Below the pieces are notes generated by a model. It did not search any database and had not been told where the DNA came from. It saw only the letters and a list, made by a program, of their open reading frames with translations. 64,000 nucleotides of DNA from Pirellula sp. SH-Sr6A (GTDB taxonomy: Bacteria; Planctomycetota; Planctomycetia; Pirellulales; Pirellulaceae). A program made the position numbers and the translations under genes. This document shows, piece after piece, positions 52,360-62,045 of this stretch (position 1 is its first letter; every line of letters begins with the position of its first letter). Where the stretch lies: positions 1,717,988 through 1,781,987 of the forward strand of contig NZ_CP011272.1 of NCBI RefSeq assembly GCF_001610875.1. Reading direction: 5' to 3'.

Positions 52360-54855
52360 ATGCGACGCTCTCGCTTTCATGTTTTGTTAACGCTCGTAGC
52401 GGGGGCCCTCCTGGCACCCCCCGTCATGGCGTTCGATCTTGGGGCAACCCCGCCTAGCGCGTTCCGGGTCCCGGCCGGCTTCCAAGTCGATCTCGTTTAC
52501 GAAGTTCCCTTGGCCGAACAAGGCTCGTGGGTTTGCTTGACCCCCGACTTAGATGGAAAGATCCTGGCCTCCGATCAGTACGGCAAGATCTACCGAGTCA
52601 CCCCAGCCCCGGTGGGATCCACCGCCGATAAGACCGTTGTCGAAGCTTTGGATATCGAAATCGGAATGGCCCAAGGGCTTCTCCGGACCAAAGATGGTCT
52701 CTACGTCGACGTCAACAACAAAGAGAACGCGGGACTCTATCGATTCCAAGACACCGATGGAGACGGGAAGTTCGAAAAGAAGGACTATCTCATTCCGCTT
52801 AACGGTGGTGGGGAACACGGTCCTCATGCCATCATCGAAGGACCCGATGGCCGACTTTATCTTTGCGCCGGTAACCAAACCAAGCTGCCTGAAAAGATCG
52901 ACGCTTCGCGCGTTCCGAAACATTGGTCCGAGGACCACATGCTGGGGAGAATGCCCGATGCTCGAGGCTTCATGGCAAATGTGCCGGCACCAGGTGGCTT
53001 CATCCTGTCGCTGAAACCCGATGGAAGCGATATTGAGCTTCTCTCAACAGGCTTCCGCAATGAGTACGATATCGCCTTCAATCCGCTCGGCGATCTTTTC
53101 ACCTACGATGCCGACATGGAATGGGACGTCGGCACTCCATGGTATCGCCCCACCCGAGTCAATCATGTGACCAGCGGTTCCGAGTTCGGCTGGCGAAACG
53201 GCACAGGCAAGTGGCCTGAGTATTTCGCCGACAGCCTCGGCTCGGTCGCCGATATCGGCTACGGATCCCCGACGGGAATCGTCTTTGGAATCGGTACCAA
53301 ATTCCCCGCCAAGTTCCAAAACTCTCTGCTCATCAGCGATTGGAGCTTCGGTGTCGTGTACGCAGTGTCGATGACTCCAAAGGATTCCTCCTACGAAGCC
53401 AAAGTGGAACCCTTCGTTAGCGCTTCCCCGATGCCGGTTACTGATTTGATTGTTTCGCCGAACGAAGGCTGTATTTACATGTCGGTCGGTGGTCGGAAAG
53501 TGCAGTCCGCTCTCTATCGCATTCGCTACACCGGCCCCGAGGATGTTTCACCCGCGAAGTTCCCCGATTCGGCCGACGCTCAAAAAGCTCGCCAAGCCCG
53601 TCGAGAGTTGGAATCGATGCACCGCGGTTCCTTTGACTTGGCCAAGGTCCTAGCGCAGGTCGGAAGCCCCGACAGATCGATGCGAACCGCTGCCCGTATC
53701 GCATTGGAACACCAAGATCCCAAACTGTGGCGCGACGCGTTGGCAAAGGCCTCGACACCGCAAGCAGCCATCACGCTCGCTGTGGCCCTCTGCCGCAAAG
53801 GGGAGAGCTCGGACCAAGCAGCCATTCAGAACAAACTTCTGAGCCTTTCCTGGCAATCCTTGTCCGCCACCGAAAAGCTCGAACTGCTTCGCGCCTACCA
53901 ACTATCGTTCTTGCGATTAGGCGACGGCAACGCCGATTTCCGCGGCAAGATCGTCCAGCAACTCGATAGCCATTTCCCGGCTGAGGATGGAGATAGCCGA
54001 CTCGATCGCGAACTAGCGCGTGTCCTGGTCTACCTCGAAGCTCCCAAGATCATCGACCGTTGTGTTGGAAAGATGAGAACCAGCGGCTCGGCGGACGATC
54101 AAATCCATTACGCGTTCTGCCTCCGCGAAGCAACCAACGGTTGGAACGAATCCCTGAGAAAGCAATACTTCCAATGGTTCTATGACGTCGCGACCGCTCG
54201 CGGGGGTGCATCCTTTGGTGGCTTCATCGAGAATATTCGCCAAGCGGCTATCAAGAAACTTTCCGACGACGAGAAGTCCTCCCTCGGGGAATTGGTGGGA
54301 GCTCCTCCTGCCCCCAAAGATCCGCTCGCCGATTTGGAACCCCGAAAACTAGTAAAGCAGTGGACCGTCGACGAACTCGAGAAGACCGCGGACTCCAAAC
54401 AAAAGGGATTTGACTTTGAACGAGGCAAACAGATGTTTGCTGTAGCGCAATGCTACAAATGCCACAGATTCAACGGGCAAGGGGGCATTCAAGGTCCTGA
54501 CTTGACCGCATCAGGAGGCCGCTTCAGCACGCACGACATGCTCGTGGCGATCGTGGAACCGAGCAAAGCGATCAGCGATCAATACGAAGCAACCCAGTTC
54601 TTGCTCGAAGATGACACCGTCGTAACGGGCCGGGTCGCCAACCTCAATGGGAACAATCTCATGGTATCGACGAACATGCTCGATCCCGCGAACTTTACCA
54701 ATGTCTCACGCAATAAGATCGTCGAGATGAAGGCGAGCAAAGTATCGATGATGCCCACCGGCCTGCTCGACACGCTCAATCAAGACGAAGTACTCGATCT
54801 GCTCGCCTACCTGAAGTCAGGGGGCAATCCGAAGCACGAAGTCTACAAAAAGTAA
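52360..54855 (+). CDS. PVC-type dehydrogenase/heme-binding protein with C-terminal cytochrome c
   Basis: 831 residues with a clear signal peptide (1-24, cleaved after APPVMA). The first 380 residues form a beta-propeller-like sugar-dehydrogenase-type region (PDGRLYLCAGNQTKLPEK, FNPLGDLFTYDADMEW), as in the PVC family of membrane-bound dehydrogenase-like proteins. A HEAT-like helical region follows at about 400-640. The C-terminus has the heme motif CYKCH at 698-702 with a distal Met nearby (MMPTGLLD). These proteins are abundant in planctomycetes and thought to oxidise sugars or alcohols in the periplasm, but substrates are unknown. A strong terminator follows. Confidence 0.88.
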   Translation: MRRSRFHVLLTLVAGALLAPPVMAFDLGATPPSAFRVPAGFQVDLVYEVPLAEQGSWVCLTPDLDGKILASDQYGKIYRVTPAPVGSTADKTVVEALDIEIGMAQGLLRTKDGLYVDVNNKENAGLYRFQDTDGDGKFEKKDYLIPLNGGGEHGPHAIIEGPDGRLYLCAGNQTKLPEKIDASRVPKHWSEDHMLGRMPDARGFMANVPAPGGFILSLKPDGSDIELLSTGFRNEYDIAFNPLGDLFTYDADMEWDVGTPWYRPTRVNHVTSGSEFGWRNGTGKWPEYFADSLGSVADIGYGSPTGIVFGIGTKFPAKFQNSLLISDWSFGVVYAVSMTPKDSSYEAKVEPFVSASPMPVTDLIVSPNEGCIYMSVGGRKVQSALYRIRYTGPEDVSPAKFPDSADAQKARQARRELESMHRGSFDLAKVLAQVGSPDRSMRTAARIALEHQDPKLWRDALAKASTPQAAITLAVALCRKGESSDQAAIQNKLLSLSWQSLSATEKLELLRAYQLSFLRLGDGNADFRGKIVQQLDSHFPAEDGDSRLDRELARVLVYLEAPKIIDRCVGKMRTSGSADDQIHYAFCLREATNGWNESLRKQYFQWFYDVATARGGASFGGFIENIRQAAIKKLSDDEKSSLGELVGAPPAPKDPLADLEPRKLVKQWTVDELEKTADSKQKGFDFERGKQMFAVAQCYKCHRFNGQGGIQGPDLTASGGRFSTHDMLVAIVEPSKAISDQYEATQFLLEDDTVVTGRVANLNGNNLMVSTNMLDPANFTNVSRNKIVEMKASKVSMMPTGLLDTLNQDEVLDLLAYLKSGGNPKHEVYKK

Positions 54856-54890
54856 GACACGTCGCTTCGGCAAATTGCATCGCCAATACC

Positions 54891-54930
54891 ATCGCCCCTC
54901 GGCTCGCTTGGAAACGAGGGGCGATTTCTA
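54891..54930 (+). terminator. Rho-independent terminator of the PVC cytochrome gene
   Basis: A perfect 11-bp stem ATCGCCCCTCG / CGAGGGGCGAT with a 13-base loop, then TTCTATT. It begins 36 bases after the stop codon. On the other strand it may also end the SGNH transcript. Confidence 0.75.
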
Positions 54931-55770
54931 TTAACGGCCAATCATTTCATCCAATTTCTTTCGAACCAATCCACCCCACACGCGATAGCCATCCGAATTT
55001 TGATGAAGCATATCCTTCACAAAGTACTCCGGTTTCGGCTGGCCTTCGGAAGTGAGATACGACGATTGGGTTTCTAAAAACGAAACATTCTTGAATTCAG
55101 AACTCAACTTCTCCAAAGCACGATTGGCCTGTTCAATACGAGACCAATGCTTGAATCTCGACGGAGTAGCCGTGATGCTGATCAACAACACCGGCGCATC
55201 GGGGCGTTCGGATCGAATCGAGTTGATAACGACTTTCGCTAACCGAGCAATTTCCTCGGGAGTCTTGTCCAACTCGCTCCCCGTGATGTCGTTCGCGACA
55301 AAGATCGCTGCGGCTTGATATTTCAACCCGCGAATCAATTGAGGTGTGTAAAGAGCGACATCGCAAAATTTCGAACCGCCGTAACCTCGACGGACTGGCT
55401 TCCAAGGAGTGATGTCTTGCTCGATGGTATTCCACAGACGAATGCTCGAACTGCCAAGGAACAAGATGGAGTCTTCGCTTCCCTCGGTCGCATTATTCGC
55501 CGCCAGCGTCGCTACCTCCTTATCCCACTTCAATGCCCGCTCGACGTACGCTTCCAAGTGATTCGAACGGATATGTTCGGGATCGATCGGTGCACGGAGG
55601 GTCTCCGGTGCAATTTTTTGTTCGGTCGGTTTCTTTTCCTGGGGAGCAATTGCGAGCACCGTCGACGCATATGGCATCGATATCGATGAGAGAGTCGCGA
55701 GAGATAGTGCGATGGAATGACGAATCCATCGGAGCATGCGGTGCGTTCGTGTTTGGGAGTTGATTTTCAT
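54931..55770 (-). CDS. Secreted SGNH/GDSL-type hydrolase
   Basis: 279 residues from ATG 55770, which overlaps the cysC stop by four bases with AAGGA upstream. Signal peptide at about 12-41 (LRWIRHSIALSLATLSS...STVLA). Block I FLGSSSIRLW (Ser nucleophile in the GSS variant), block III FVANDIT, and block V DMLHQNSDGY (Asp and His) give the complete SGNH set. Such esterases remove acetyl or other ester groups from polysaccharides. Overlap with cysC implies coupled translation, an odd pairing that may point to modification of sulfated polysaccharides. Confidence 0.82.
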   Translation of the reverse strand: MKINSQTRTHRMLRWIRHSIALSLATLSSISMPYASTVLAIAPQEKKPTEQKIAPETLRAPIDPEHIRSNHLEAYVERALKWDKEVATLAANNATEGSEDSILFLGSSSIRLWNTIEQDITPWKPVRRGYGGSKFCDVALYTPQLIRGLKYQAAAIFVANDITGSELDKTPEEIARLAKVVINSIRSERPDAPVLLISITATPSRFKHWSRIEQANRALEKLSSEFKNVSFLETQSSYLTSEGQPKPEYFVKDMLHQNSDGYRVWGGLVRKKLDEMIGR

Positions 55771-56432
55771 GAAAGGATTCCTTGCGCGATCAGGTGGGAG
55801 AGGACTTGCGAAGCGCATTGCTCAGCTGGCGTCTCGGCCGATTTAAGCTCTAAGTCGGGTGCGTCGGGAGCTTCATAGGGGTCCGAAATGCCGGTGAAGT
55901 TTATGATTTTTCCTTCGATTGCTTGCTGGTAGAGCCCTTTTGGATCTCTCGCCATGCAGACTTCGAGAGGCGTGTTGACATAGATTTCGATGAAAGAGCC
56001 TTTGCCGTTCTGCTTCTCCACCCAGTGCCGGACCAAATCTCGGTCTTTGCGATAGGGGCTCACGAAAGCGGTCAAGCAGATCATCCCTGCATTGGCGAGC
56101 AATTCTGTGACGGCGCCCACTCGTCGAATGTTTTCTTCGCGGTCTTGCTGACCGAATCCCAACCCGAATCGTTGAGCGAACTCCTCGCCGTAGACCGGGG
56201 CCAATAGGTTGGGTCCGGCGCAAAGTCCGTGCCGGACGTTGTCGCCATCGAGGAGATAACTCCGCGCACCGCGATCGAACAATTGATGGTCAACCAAGTT
56301 TGCAATCGTACTTTTTCCGGAACCGCTTAAACCGGTGAACCACAAAACGCAACTCCGATGGCCGTTGCGTTTCTCCCGTTCCACTCGCGATACGGATTGC
56401 GAATGCCAGATGACCTGAGGCGTATCGCTCAT
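55767..56432 (-). CDS. cysC: Adenylylsulfate kinase (APS kinase)
   Basis: 221 residues. Phosphorylates APS to PAPS, the sulfate donor. Walker A GLSGSGKST (about 34-42), LLDGDNVRHGLC near 60, ENIRRVGAV, TAFVSPYRKDRD and the lid motif ARDPKGLYQQA with FTGISDPYEAP are all present. About 18 extra residues (AGPNLLAPVYGEEFAQRFG) are inserted after HGLC compared with E. coli CysC. No ATP sulfurylase (cysDN/sat) is adjacent, so PAPS may serve sulfotransferases rather than cysteine synthesis; that is inference. The following SGNH gene overlaps it. Confidence 0.92.
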   Translation of the reverse strand: MSDTPQVIWHSQSVSRVEREKRNGHRSCVLWFTGLSGSGKSTIANLVDHQLFDRGARSYLLDGDNVRHGLCAGPNLLAPVYGEEFAQRFGLGFGQQDREENIRRVGAVTELLANAGMICLTAFVSPYRKDRDLVRHWVEKQNGKGSFIEIYVNTPLEVCMARDPKGLYQQAIEGKIINFTGISDPYEAPDAPDLELKSAETPAEQCASQVLSHLIAQGILS

Positions 56433-56446
56433 GGCTAGGCTTTCTA

Positions 56447-57016
56447 CTACTTGGTGAGGGCAGCGACGATTCGGTTCATGACCTCGTGCTCACCCTTGGA
56501 AATGGAGGCCCACCCCAGCAGTCCGCCGCTGGCGCTGGCGACTTGTTGAATCTCCTCGACCAAGGTCGCTTTGAGTAGATCGGCCTCTTCCTGATCGAGC
56601 GAGGAGACCAAACTCTTGGCGTAGCTTTCCCAGACGCCCAAGAGTTCCGAACCGGGCTTCTTCGCCAGCCACTGATCGAGGAGTTGCATCGCGGCGCTTC
56701 CTTCTTCGATGGCGTGCTTGCTCACATTTTCTTCGATCAATTCCCGTTCTGCCTTTTCCAAACGTCCGTCCGCCCAAGCGACGGCGACGAGGGGGAACAC
56801 CCGAAGGGCTGCAAAAGTCGCTGGAGAAACCCCGAGTTTCGTGAGGGCTCCCAGTACATTTTGGTCTTGGATGCCGGAGATTCGGGCCAAGTGGTTGATC
56901 GCTAATTCCGCTTCCACGTCAGCCTTCAGTTCCTCTAATAGTTTTGCATCCAGCGAGCTAAAGAACTGGTTTTCCAGGGCTGATCCGCGTTCTCGCAAAG
57001 AATCGCCGTTCGACAT
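56447..57016 (-). CDS. TerB-like domain protein
   Basis: 189 residues, all helical. LEELKADVEAELAINHLARISG and FPLVAVAWADGRLEKAERELI are typical of TerB-type (tellurite-resistance B) modules, in which the Asp/Glu residues can bind metal. No signal peptide or membrane segment. It is the first gene of a leftward unit with cysC (14 bases on) and the SGNH hydrolase. The role is unknown; TerB domains occur in many stress and surface-associated proteins. Confidence 0.65.
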   Translation of the reverse strand: MSNGDSLRERGSALENQFFSSLDAKLLEELKADVEAELAINHLARISGIQDQNVLGALTKLGVSPATFAALRVFPLVAVAWADGRLEKAERELIEENVSKHAIEEGSAAMQLLDQWLAKKPGSELLGVWESYAKSLVSSLDQEEADLLKATLVEEIQQVASASGGLLGWASISKGEHEVMNRIVAALTK

Positions 57017-57215
57017 CGTTTCGCCTATTCGAAAAGGGTGCGTTAGTAGAAAATGGATAGCCGTTTAGAATATCCGCCGGCAGCGGGCGCGAACACCCCA
57101 GAGAAGATTGCCTCTCTAGGAGGAGAGGTCGCGTCGCACTCGGCCTCGGATCGTCCCACGCGGAACCGCTTCGGGATGCCCATTTCGGTTTCACTCTCCC
57201 ACCCTTCGCAGAAAA

Positions 57216-58631
57216 ATGTCCAGCAAGCCTCCTCGTACCATGTTCCAGAAAATCTGGGACAATCATGTCGTCCACGCCGAACCGGGTAAGCAAGCGATCC
57301 TCTACATCGATCTGCACCTTGTCCACGAAGTCACGAGCGCCCAAGCGTTCGAAGGACTTCGGCTGGCCGGGCGAAAAGTCCGACGCCCCGAGCGGACAGT
57401 CGCGACGCCCGATCACAATGTTCCCACGAGCAATCGCTCCCTTCCGATCGCCGACCCCATCGCGCGTCAACAGGTCGACACGCTGCGAAATAACTGCCGA
57501 GAATTCGGGATCCGACTCTACGACTTGAACGACCACGATCAAGGAATCGTGCACATCATCGGGCCGGAACAGGGCTACACACAACCCGGTATGACCATTG
57601 TCTGCGGTGATTCGCACACGGCGACTCACGGGGCTTTCGGCGCGCTGGCATTTGGGATCGGTACCAGCGAAGTCGAACATGTGCTCGCGACCCAGACCCT
57701 CCTCCAAACATTGCCCAAAACCTACGAACTCCGAGTCGATGGTTCCCTAGCCCCCGGAGTCACCGCGAAGGATTTGATTCTTTACCTCATCGGAAAACTG
57801 ACCACCTCCGGCGGGACAGGTTATGTACTCGAGTACACCGGTGAAGTCATTCGCCGCCTCTCGATGGAAGAACGCATGACGGTATGCAATATGTCGATCG
57901 AGGCGGGTGCTCGTGCAGGTATGATCGCTCCCGATCAAACCACCTTCGACTACTTGAAGGGACGCCCCTATGCCCCGAAACAATTCGACGCCGCGGTCGA
58001 ACTTTGGAAGCAACTGCCGAGCGATCCGGGCGCCGTTTACGATCGTGTGGATATCTACCAAGGGTCCGATATCGAACCACAAGTCACGTGGGGAACCAAC
58101 CCAGGACAAGTCACCTCGATCAATTCGAAGGTTCCGAATCCGGCAGCGTTTGCAGACGATACCGAGCGCAAATCCGCAGCCAATGCATTGGACTACATGG
58201 GCTTGAAAGCCGGTATGCCTTTGACCGACGTCACAATCGATCGTGTCTTCATCGGCTCCTGCACCAACGCTCGTATCGAGGATTTGCGCGCTGCAGCCCA
58301 TGTCGTCAAAGGTTACCGCGTGAGCGACAAAGTCTACGCGATGGTCGTTCCTGGCAGCGGGCAAGTCAAACGGCAAGCGGAAGCGGAGGGTCTCGACCGA
58401 GTCTTCAAAGAAGCCGGTTTTGACTGGCGCGAAGCGGGATGCAGCATGTGTTTGGCCATGAACCCCGATCGCTTGGAACCAGGCGAGCGATGCGCATCAA
58501 CATCCAACCGAAACTTCGAAGGTCGGCAAGGCAAGGGCGGAAGAACCCACTTAGTCTCCCCCGCCATGGCCGCTGCCGCTGCCATCTCGGGTAAATTCAC
58601 CGACATTCGCGACTGGACTTACAAGTCCTAA
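57216..58631 (+). CDS. leuC: 3-isopropylmalate dehydratase, large subunit
   Basis: 471 residues, aconitase family. Isomerises 2- to 3-isopropylmalate in leucine synthesis with the small subunit. Start [19 protein letters not shown] is usual. [33 protein letters not shown] is the family core (residues about 128-160). The [4Fe-4S] cysteines lie in [14 protein letters not shown] (about 348) and CSMCLAMN (about 408-415). leuD follows after 62 bases. Divergent from the TerB-like gene with a 199-base gap in which I see no T-box or leader peptide. Confidence 0.95.
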   Translation: MSSKPPRTMFQKIWDNHVVHAEPGKQAILYIDLHLVHEVTSAQAFEGLRLAGRKVRRPERTVATPDHNVPTSNRSLPIADPIARQQVDTLRNNCREFGIRLYDLNDHDQGIVHIIGPEQGYTQPGMTIVCGDSHTATHGAFGALAFGIGTSEVEHVLATQTLLQTLPKTYELRVDGSLAPGVTAKDLILYLIGKLTTSGGTGYVLEYTGEVIRRLSMEERMTVCNMSIEAGARAGMIAPDQTTFDYLKGRPYAPKQFDAAVELWKQLPSDPGAVYDRVDIYQGSDIEPQVTWGTNPGQVTSINSKVPNPAAFADDTERKSAANALDYMGLKAGMPLTDVTIDRVFIGSCTNARIEDLRAAAHVVKGYRVSDKVYAMVVPGSGQVKRQAEAEGLDRVFKEAGFDWREAGCSMCLAMNPDRLEPGERCASTSNRNFEGRQGKGGRTHLVSPAMAAAAAISGKFTDIRDWTYKS

Positions 58632-58693
58632 CCTTACGCTCTTAGTCGCCGCGAATTTCCGATTCCAACCAACCTGTTAAACCGAACTCCCCC

Positions 58694-59290
58694 ATGAAAC
58701 CATTTACCAAACACACCGGTGTGGTCGCCGCAATGGATCGCGCGAACGTCGACACCGATCAAATCATTCCCAAGCAGTTTCTCAAACGGATCGAACGAAG
58801 CGGCTTCGGCCAATTCCTCTTCTTCGACTGGAGATTCCACGAAGATGGCTCACCAAATGCCAACTTCGAATTGAATCTCCCCCGTAATGCTTCTGCGTCC
58901 ATCCTGGTCGCACGACGCAACTTCGGCAGCGGTTCGTCGCGAGAGCACGCGGTCTGGGCCATCGACGATTACGGCATCCGATGCGTCATCGCTCCTTCGT
59001 TCGCGGATATCTTTTACAACAACTGCTTTAAGAACGGTACCCTCCCGATTCAACTGAGCGAAGAACAAGTCGAAGCCTTGTTCCAAAGGCACGCGGCGAA
59101 TCCGCAATACACGCTTACCGTCGACCTGGAAAACTGCACGGTGAACGATGGAAACGGATTTGAAGCAACGTTCCAGATCGAGCCATTCCGACGCCATTGC
59201 TTGCTGCACGGTCTGGACGATATCAGCTTGACGTTGGAAAATGAGAGCATGATCAGCGCATTCGAAGCGGCGCATCCCGCGTTGGCCTAA
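58694..59290 (+). CDS. leuD: 3-isopropylmalate dehydratase, small subunit
   Basis: 198 residues, the swivelling domain of isopropylmalate isomerase. [20 protein letters not shown] (about 14-33) and [20 protein letters not shown] (about 73-92) are the conserved blocks, the latter with the substrate-binding Ser/Arg loop. It works as a heterodimer with LeuC, the gene before it, and is surely co-transcribed. The GT10 gene starts 42 bases later and could be read in the same message. Confidence 0.95.
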   Translation: MKPFTKHTGVVAAMDRANVDTDQIIPKQFLKRIERSGFGQFLFFDWRFHEDGSPNANFELNLPRNASASILVARRNFGSGSSREHAVWAIDDYGIRCVIAPSFADIFYNNCFKNGTLPIQLSEEQVEALFQRHAANPQYTLTVDLENCTVNDGNGFEATFQIEPFRRHCLLHGLDDISLTLENESMISAFEAAHPALA

Positions 59291-59332
59291 ACCTACCCCC
59301 TTCGCGATAACTTGCCATTGGAAGGTGGATTG

Positions 59333-60313
59333 ATGACGCGTCCCGTCCTTCTGTTCTCATCCACCTACGTCGGCTACGATTTTCTGCGTCAGATTCCAAG
59401 TTCTCCAATCGACTGGAATCGCTTCGAATTTACACTGGATCCCACGCACCCCCATCTCTTTGGGTGCGTGGTCTACGACGATCTGCCTGGAACTCTTCGG
59501 CTTCCATGCCCCAGATCGCATTGCTTGCTAGTGACGGGCGAACCCCCTTCCCTGCGGACCTATCGCCCTCGTTACACGCATCAGTTTGGTGCGATTCGCA
59601 CGAGCCACACATCGATATCCCATCCCAAAAAATCGCTGGGACATGAGGGGCAGCCGTGGTACTACGGGCTTTGGCCAGGGGACACCCACGGCGATATCCT
59701 GCGTTTTGACGAACTTGCACAGCTTCCGCCACCCGCGAAACCCTACCGAATCAGCGTCATTGCCAGCAACAAAACGACCACACCGGATCACCGAGAACGA
59801 TTGCGTTTCGTTCAGATGCTCCAAGATGCAATGGGCCAGGATCTCCATGTGTTTGGACGAGGCATCCGGTCGATGCAGGACAAATCCGAGGCGATTTATC
59901 CCTACGAGTACCATATCGTTCTCGAAAATGACCACTCCGATTACTATGTCTCCGAGAAACTGGTGGATAGCTATCTCGGCTGGGCATTCCCCATCTACTC
60001 CGGAAGCCGACACGTGAACGACTTGTTTCCGACCGAATCGTTTCTTCGCATCGATATGTATCGGCCCGAGGAGTCGATCCACCGCATTCGCGATGCGATC
60101 AGGAACAATTTGGCGGAGCGTCGCTTCGACGCAATGCGTACGGCGAGAGAGAGCGTGCTGTATCAACACAATCTTTTCGCCATGATTCAACGTCACTTCG
60201 CCGAACTTGCTCCGTGGAGCCCACGGGGACGCGGATGTGTGCTTTACCCAAAGAAACAAGCCACCAAACAAATACTGCGTCGGTTCTACGAACGAGGCTT
60301 GCTGCTGGACTGA
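59333..60313 (+). CDS. Glycosyltransferase family 10 (fucosyltransferase-like)
   Basis: 326 residues from ATG 59333 with GGTGGA just upstream; an earlier TTG seven codons before is less likely. The C-terminal GT-B domain has the GT10 signature around residues 189-215: YPYEYHIVLENDHSDYYVSE followed by KLVDSYLGWAFPIYSGS, the equivalent of the FEN...DYxTEKL block of alpha-1,3-fucosyltransferases that binds GDP-fucose. No signal peptide, so cytoplasmic. Likely adds fucose or a related sugar to a surface glycan. No other glycan genes are nearby; it sits directly behind leuCD. Confidence 0.83.
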   Translation: MTRPVLLFSSTYVGYDFLRQIPSSPIDWNRFEFTLDPTHPHLFGCVVYDDLPGTLRLPCPRSHCLLVTGEPPSLRTYRPRYTHQFGAIRTSHTSISHPKKSLGHEGQPWYYGLWPGDTHGDILRFDELAQLPPPAKPYRISVIASNKTTTPDHRERLRFVQMLQDAMGQDLHVFGRGIRSMQDKSEAIYPYEYHIVLENDHSDYYVSEKLVDSYLGWAFPIYSGSRHVNDLFPTESFLRIDMYRPEESIHRIRDAIRNNLAERRFDAMRTARESVLYQHNLFAMIQRHFAELAPWSPRGRGCVLYPKKQATKQILRRFYERGLLLD

Positions 60314-60360
60314 CCCCAACGTCGGTGCACGAGCTTGCTATATGGCAAGCCACATGGGGT
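60313..60360. terminator. Nested inverted repeat after the GT10 gene
   Basis: Outer arms ACCCCA (60313-60318) and TGGGGT (60355-60360) enclose an inner stem GCTTGC/GCAAGC (60333-60350). No T-run follows, so it is at best a weak terminator. The remaining 125 bases to accD show nothing else clear, apart from a T7 run on the minus strand right after the accD stop. Confidence 0.3.
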
Positions 60361-60485
60361 AACCCTTCGCGACTGCGTTGTGTGGGCGACCAAGCATCAA
60401 AAAGAAAGAACACTTGGCTAGGAATTATCACGAAGGATGTGGTGAGAACGACAGATCCGGAGGCAGGAGGCCAAGGCCAAAAAAA

Positions 60486-61322
60486 CTACAGTTTCCCGCA
60501 GTAGTCGATGGCGGTCGCGATCTCGGTCTTGAGACGTTTGCGCTCTACAATTCGGTCGACATAGCCATGCTCCAACAGAAACTCGCTCGTCTGGAACCCT
60601 TCCGGCAATTCGATTCGAATCGTCGCTTTGATCGTCCTGGGGCCCGCAAACCCGATCAGGGCTTTGGGTTCTGCAAAGATCAAATCACCGAGGCTGGCAA
60701 AGCTGGCGGCGACGCCACCCATCGTGGGGTTGGTGAGGACACTAATATATAGCCCGCCATTCGCATGGTACTTCGCGAGCGCCGCGGATACTTTGGCCAT
60801 CTGCATCAGGGACAGAATCCCTTCGTGCATCCGGGCTCCACCGCCAGACCCGCTCACGATGATCAAAGGAAGCTTCAGTTCGGTGGCACGCTCAATCAGC
60901 CGAGTCAAACGCTCCCCCACCACCGATCCCATGCTCCCCATAATGAAGGCCGAATCGGTGATAGCAATCGCAACCCGGCGGGCGCGAATCATCCCAGTCC
61001 CGCAAACAGCTGCATCGGTCAACCCCGTGCGGGTTTGCTCATCGACAAGTCGTTGCGCGTAGGTTTTTTTGTCCGAGAAGGAGAGGGGATCTGTCGGCAA
61101 TACACTCTCATCACAGATCTCGAAGGTATTCTCGTCGAGCAATTGCGAGATGCGATCCCAAGCCGAAACGTACATGTGATAGTTGCACTTGGGGCAAACA
61201 TTCAAATTCCGTTCTACCTCTTTGCGGTAGATCGTCTCGTTGCACCCGGCGCACTTGATCCAAAGACCTTCAGGTACGCCACGTCGGCTCGCTTGCTTGG
61301 ATTCGTTCTCTAAAGTGCTCAT
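60486..61322 (-). CDS. accD: Acetyl-CoA carboxylase carboxyltransferase subunit beta
   Basis: 278 residues. Transfers the carboxyl group from biotin to acetyl-CoA, the committed step of fatty acid synthesis, with AccA. The N-terminal zinc ribbon is intact (CAGC at about 24-27 and CPKC at 43-46), then the crotonase-like core with [20 protein letters not shown] around 157-176 and [15 protein letters not shown] around 200. Its start overlaps the stop of the phosphatase-like gene by four bases, so they are coupled. accA is not in the window. Confidence 0.95.
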   Translation of the reverse strand: MSTLENESKQASRRGVPEGLWIKCAGCNETIYRKEVERNLNVCPKCNYHMYVSAWDRISQLLDENTFEICDESVLPTDPLSFSDKKTYAQRLVDEQTRTGLTDAAVCGTGMIRARRVAIAITDSAFIMGSMGSVVGERLTRLIERATELKLPLIIVSGSGGGARMHEGILSLMQMAKVSAALAKYHANGGLYISVLTNPTMGGVAASFASLGDLIFAEPKALIGFAGPRTIKATIRIELPEGFQTSEFLLEHGYVDRIVERKRLKTEIATAIDYCGKL

Positions 61323-62011
61323 GTCGCGTATTCAGGCCGAATATAACTGGTGTGCGAGGATGATCCTGCGAGGGCGTTCGAATCGCCCATCGCTGACTGC
61401 TGCCCATCGGTTAGCGATCCAGAAACCTGAGAATCGGAATCGACACACTGATGCGTATCTGCGTCGATCAATTCCCAACTCCCGTTATCGCACTCCGACT
61501 CCCACATATCGTCGATGTCGGTTTCCATCAATTTGTTCGCTACCAACGTAGCGAGCGGCTCGGAAACGACGACCGCAATTGTCTCATTTGCGTGCTTTTT
61601 GCATAGCTTGCTTAGCAATTTTGAAACGCGAGCCTCCGCCTCGTCAATCGTTTCCCCGCCCGGTGGACAGAACGCTCGAGGATTGTCTTGAACCTGGCGG
61701 AACAACTTCGGCTGCTGACGCTTCACTTCGTCGATCCGCTTTCCCTCCCAAAGTCCATGGTCCAAATTGGCAAAGCAATCACAGACCTTCCACTTCGCTT
61801 TGGAGTGGTCCGCGATCTCCTTGGCAGTCTCCTGCGCGGATTCACAAGGACCGCAATAGACGTGAGCAATAGGCAATCGCTCCAGTTCCGTCGCGACACG
61901 TTGGATTTGCTCCAACCCATGCGACGAGAGAGGAATATCCAGACTTCCCTTGATTCGTTCTTGTTCATCGAACACAGTGGCCCCAGGGCGTACCACTACA
62001 ACATTACACAT
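61319..62011 (-). CDS. Histidine-phosphatase-fold protein without catalytic histidines
   Basis: 230 residues; the last 45 are polar and low-complexity. The fold of phosphoglycerate-mutase-like phosphatases is readable: N-terminal VVVRPGAT where active members read [17 protein letters not shown] for SSPLxRAx[11 protein letters not shown]; and PPGGET. The nucleophile His (residue 9) is Pro, the pocket Arg is Ser, and the second His in VSHG is Glu (residue 151, VVVSEP). Only the first Arg remains. It therefore cannot form the phosphohistidine. It is coupled to accD by a four-base overlap and may regulate or bind rather than catalyse. Confidence 0.75.
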   Translation of the reverse strand: MCNVVVVRPGATVFDEQERIKGSLDIPLSSHGLEQIQRVATELERLPIAHVYCGPCESAQETAKEIADHSKAKWKVCDCFANLDHGLWEGKRIDEVKRQQPKLFRQVQDNPRAFCPPGGETIDEAEARVSKLLSKLCKKHANETIAVVVSEPLATLVANKLMETDIDDMWESECDNGSWELIDADTHQCVDSDSQVSGSLTDGQQSAMGDSNALAGSSSHTSYIRPEYAT

Positions 62012-62045
62012 ACAATCAATCCAGAGAGGAACGAAATGCGGCCGC

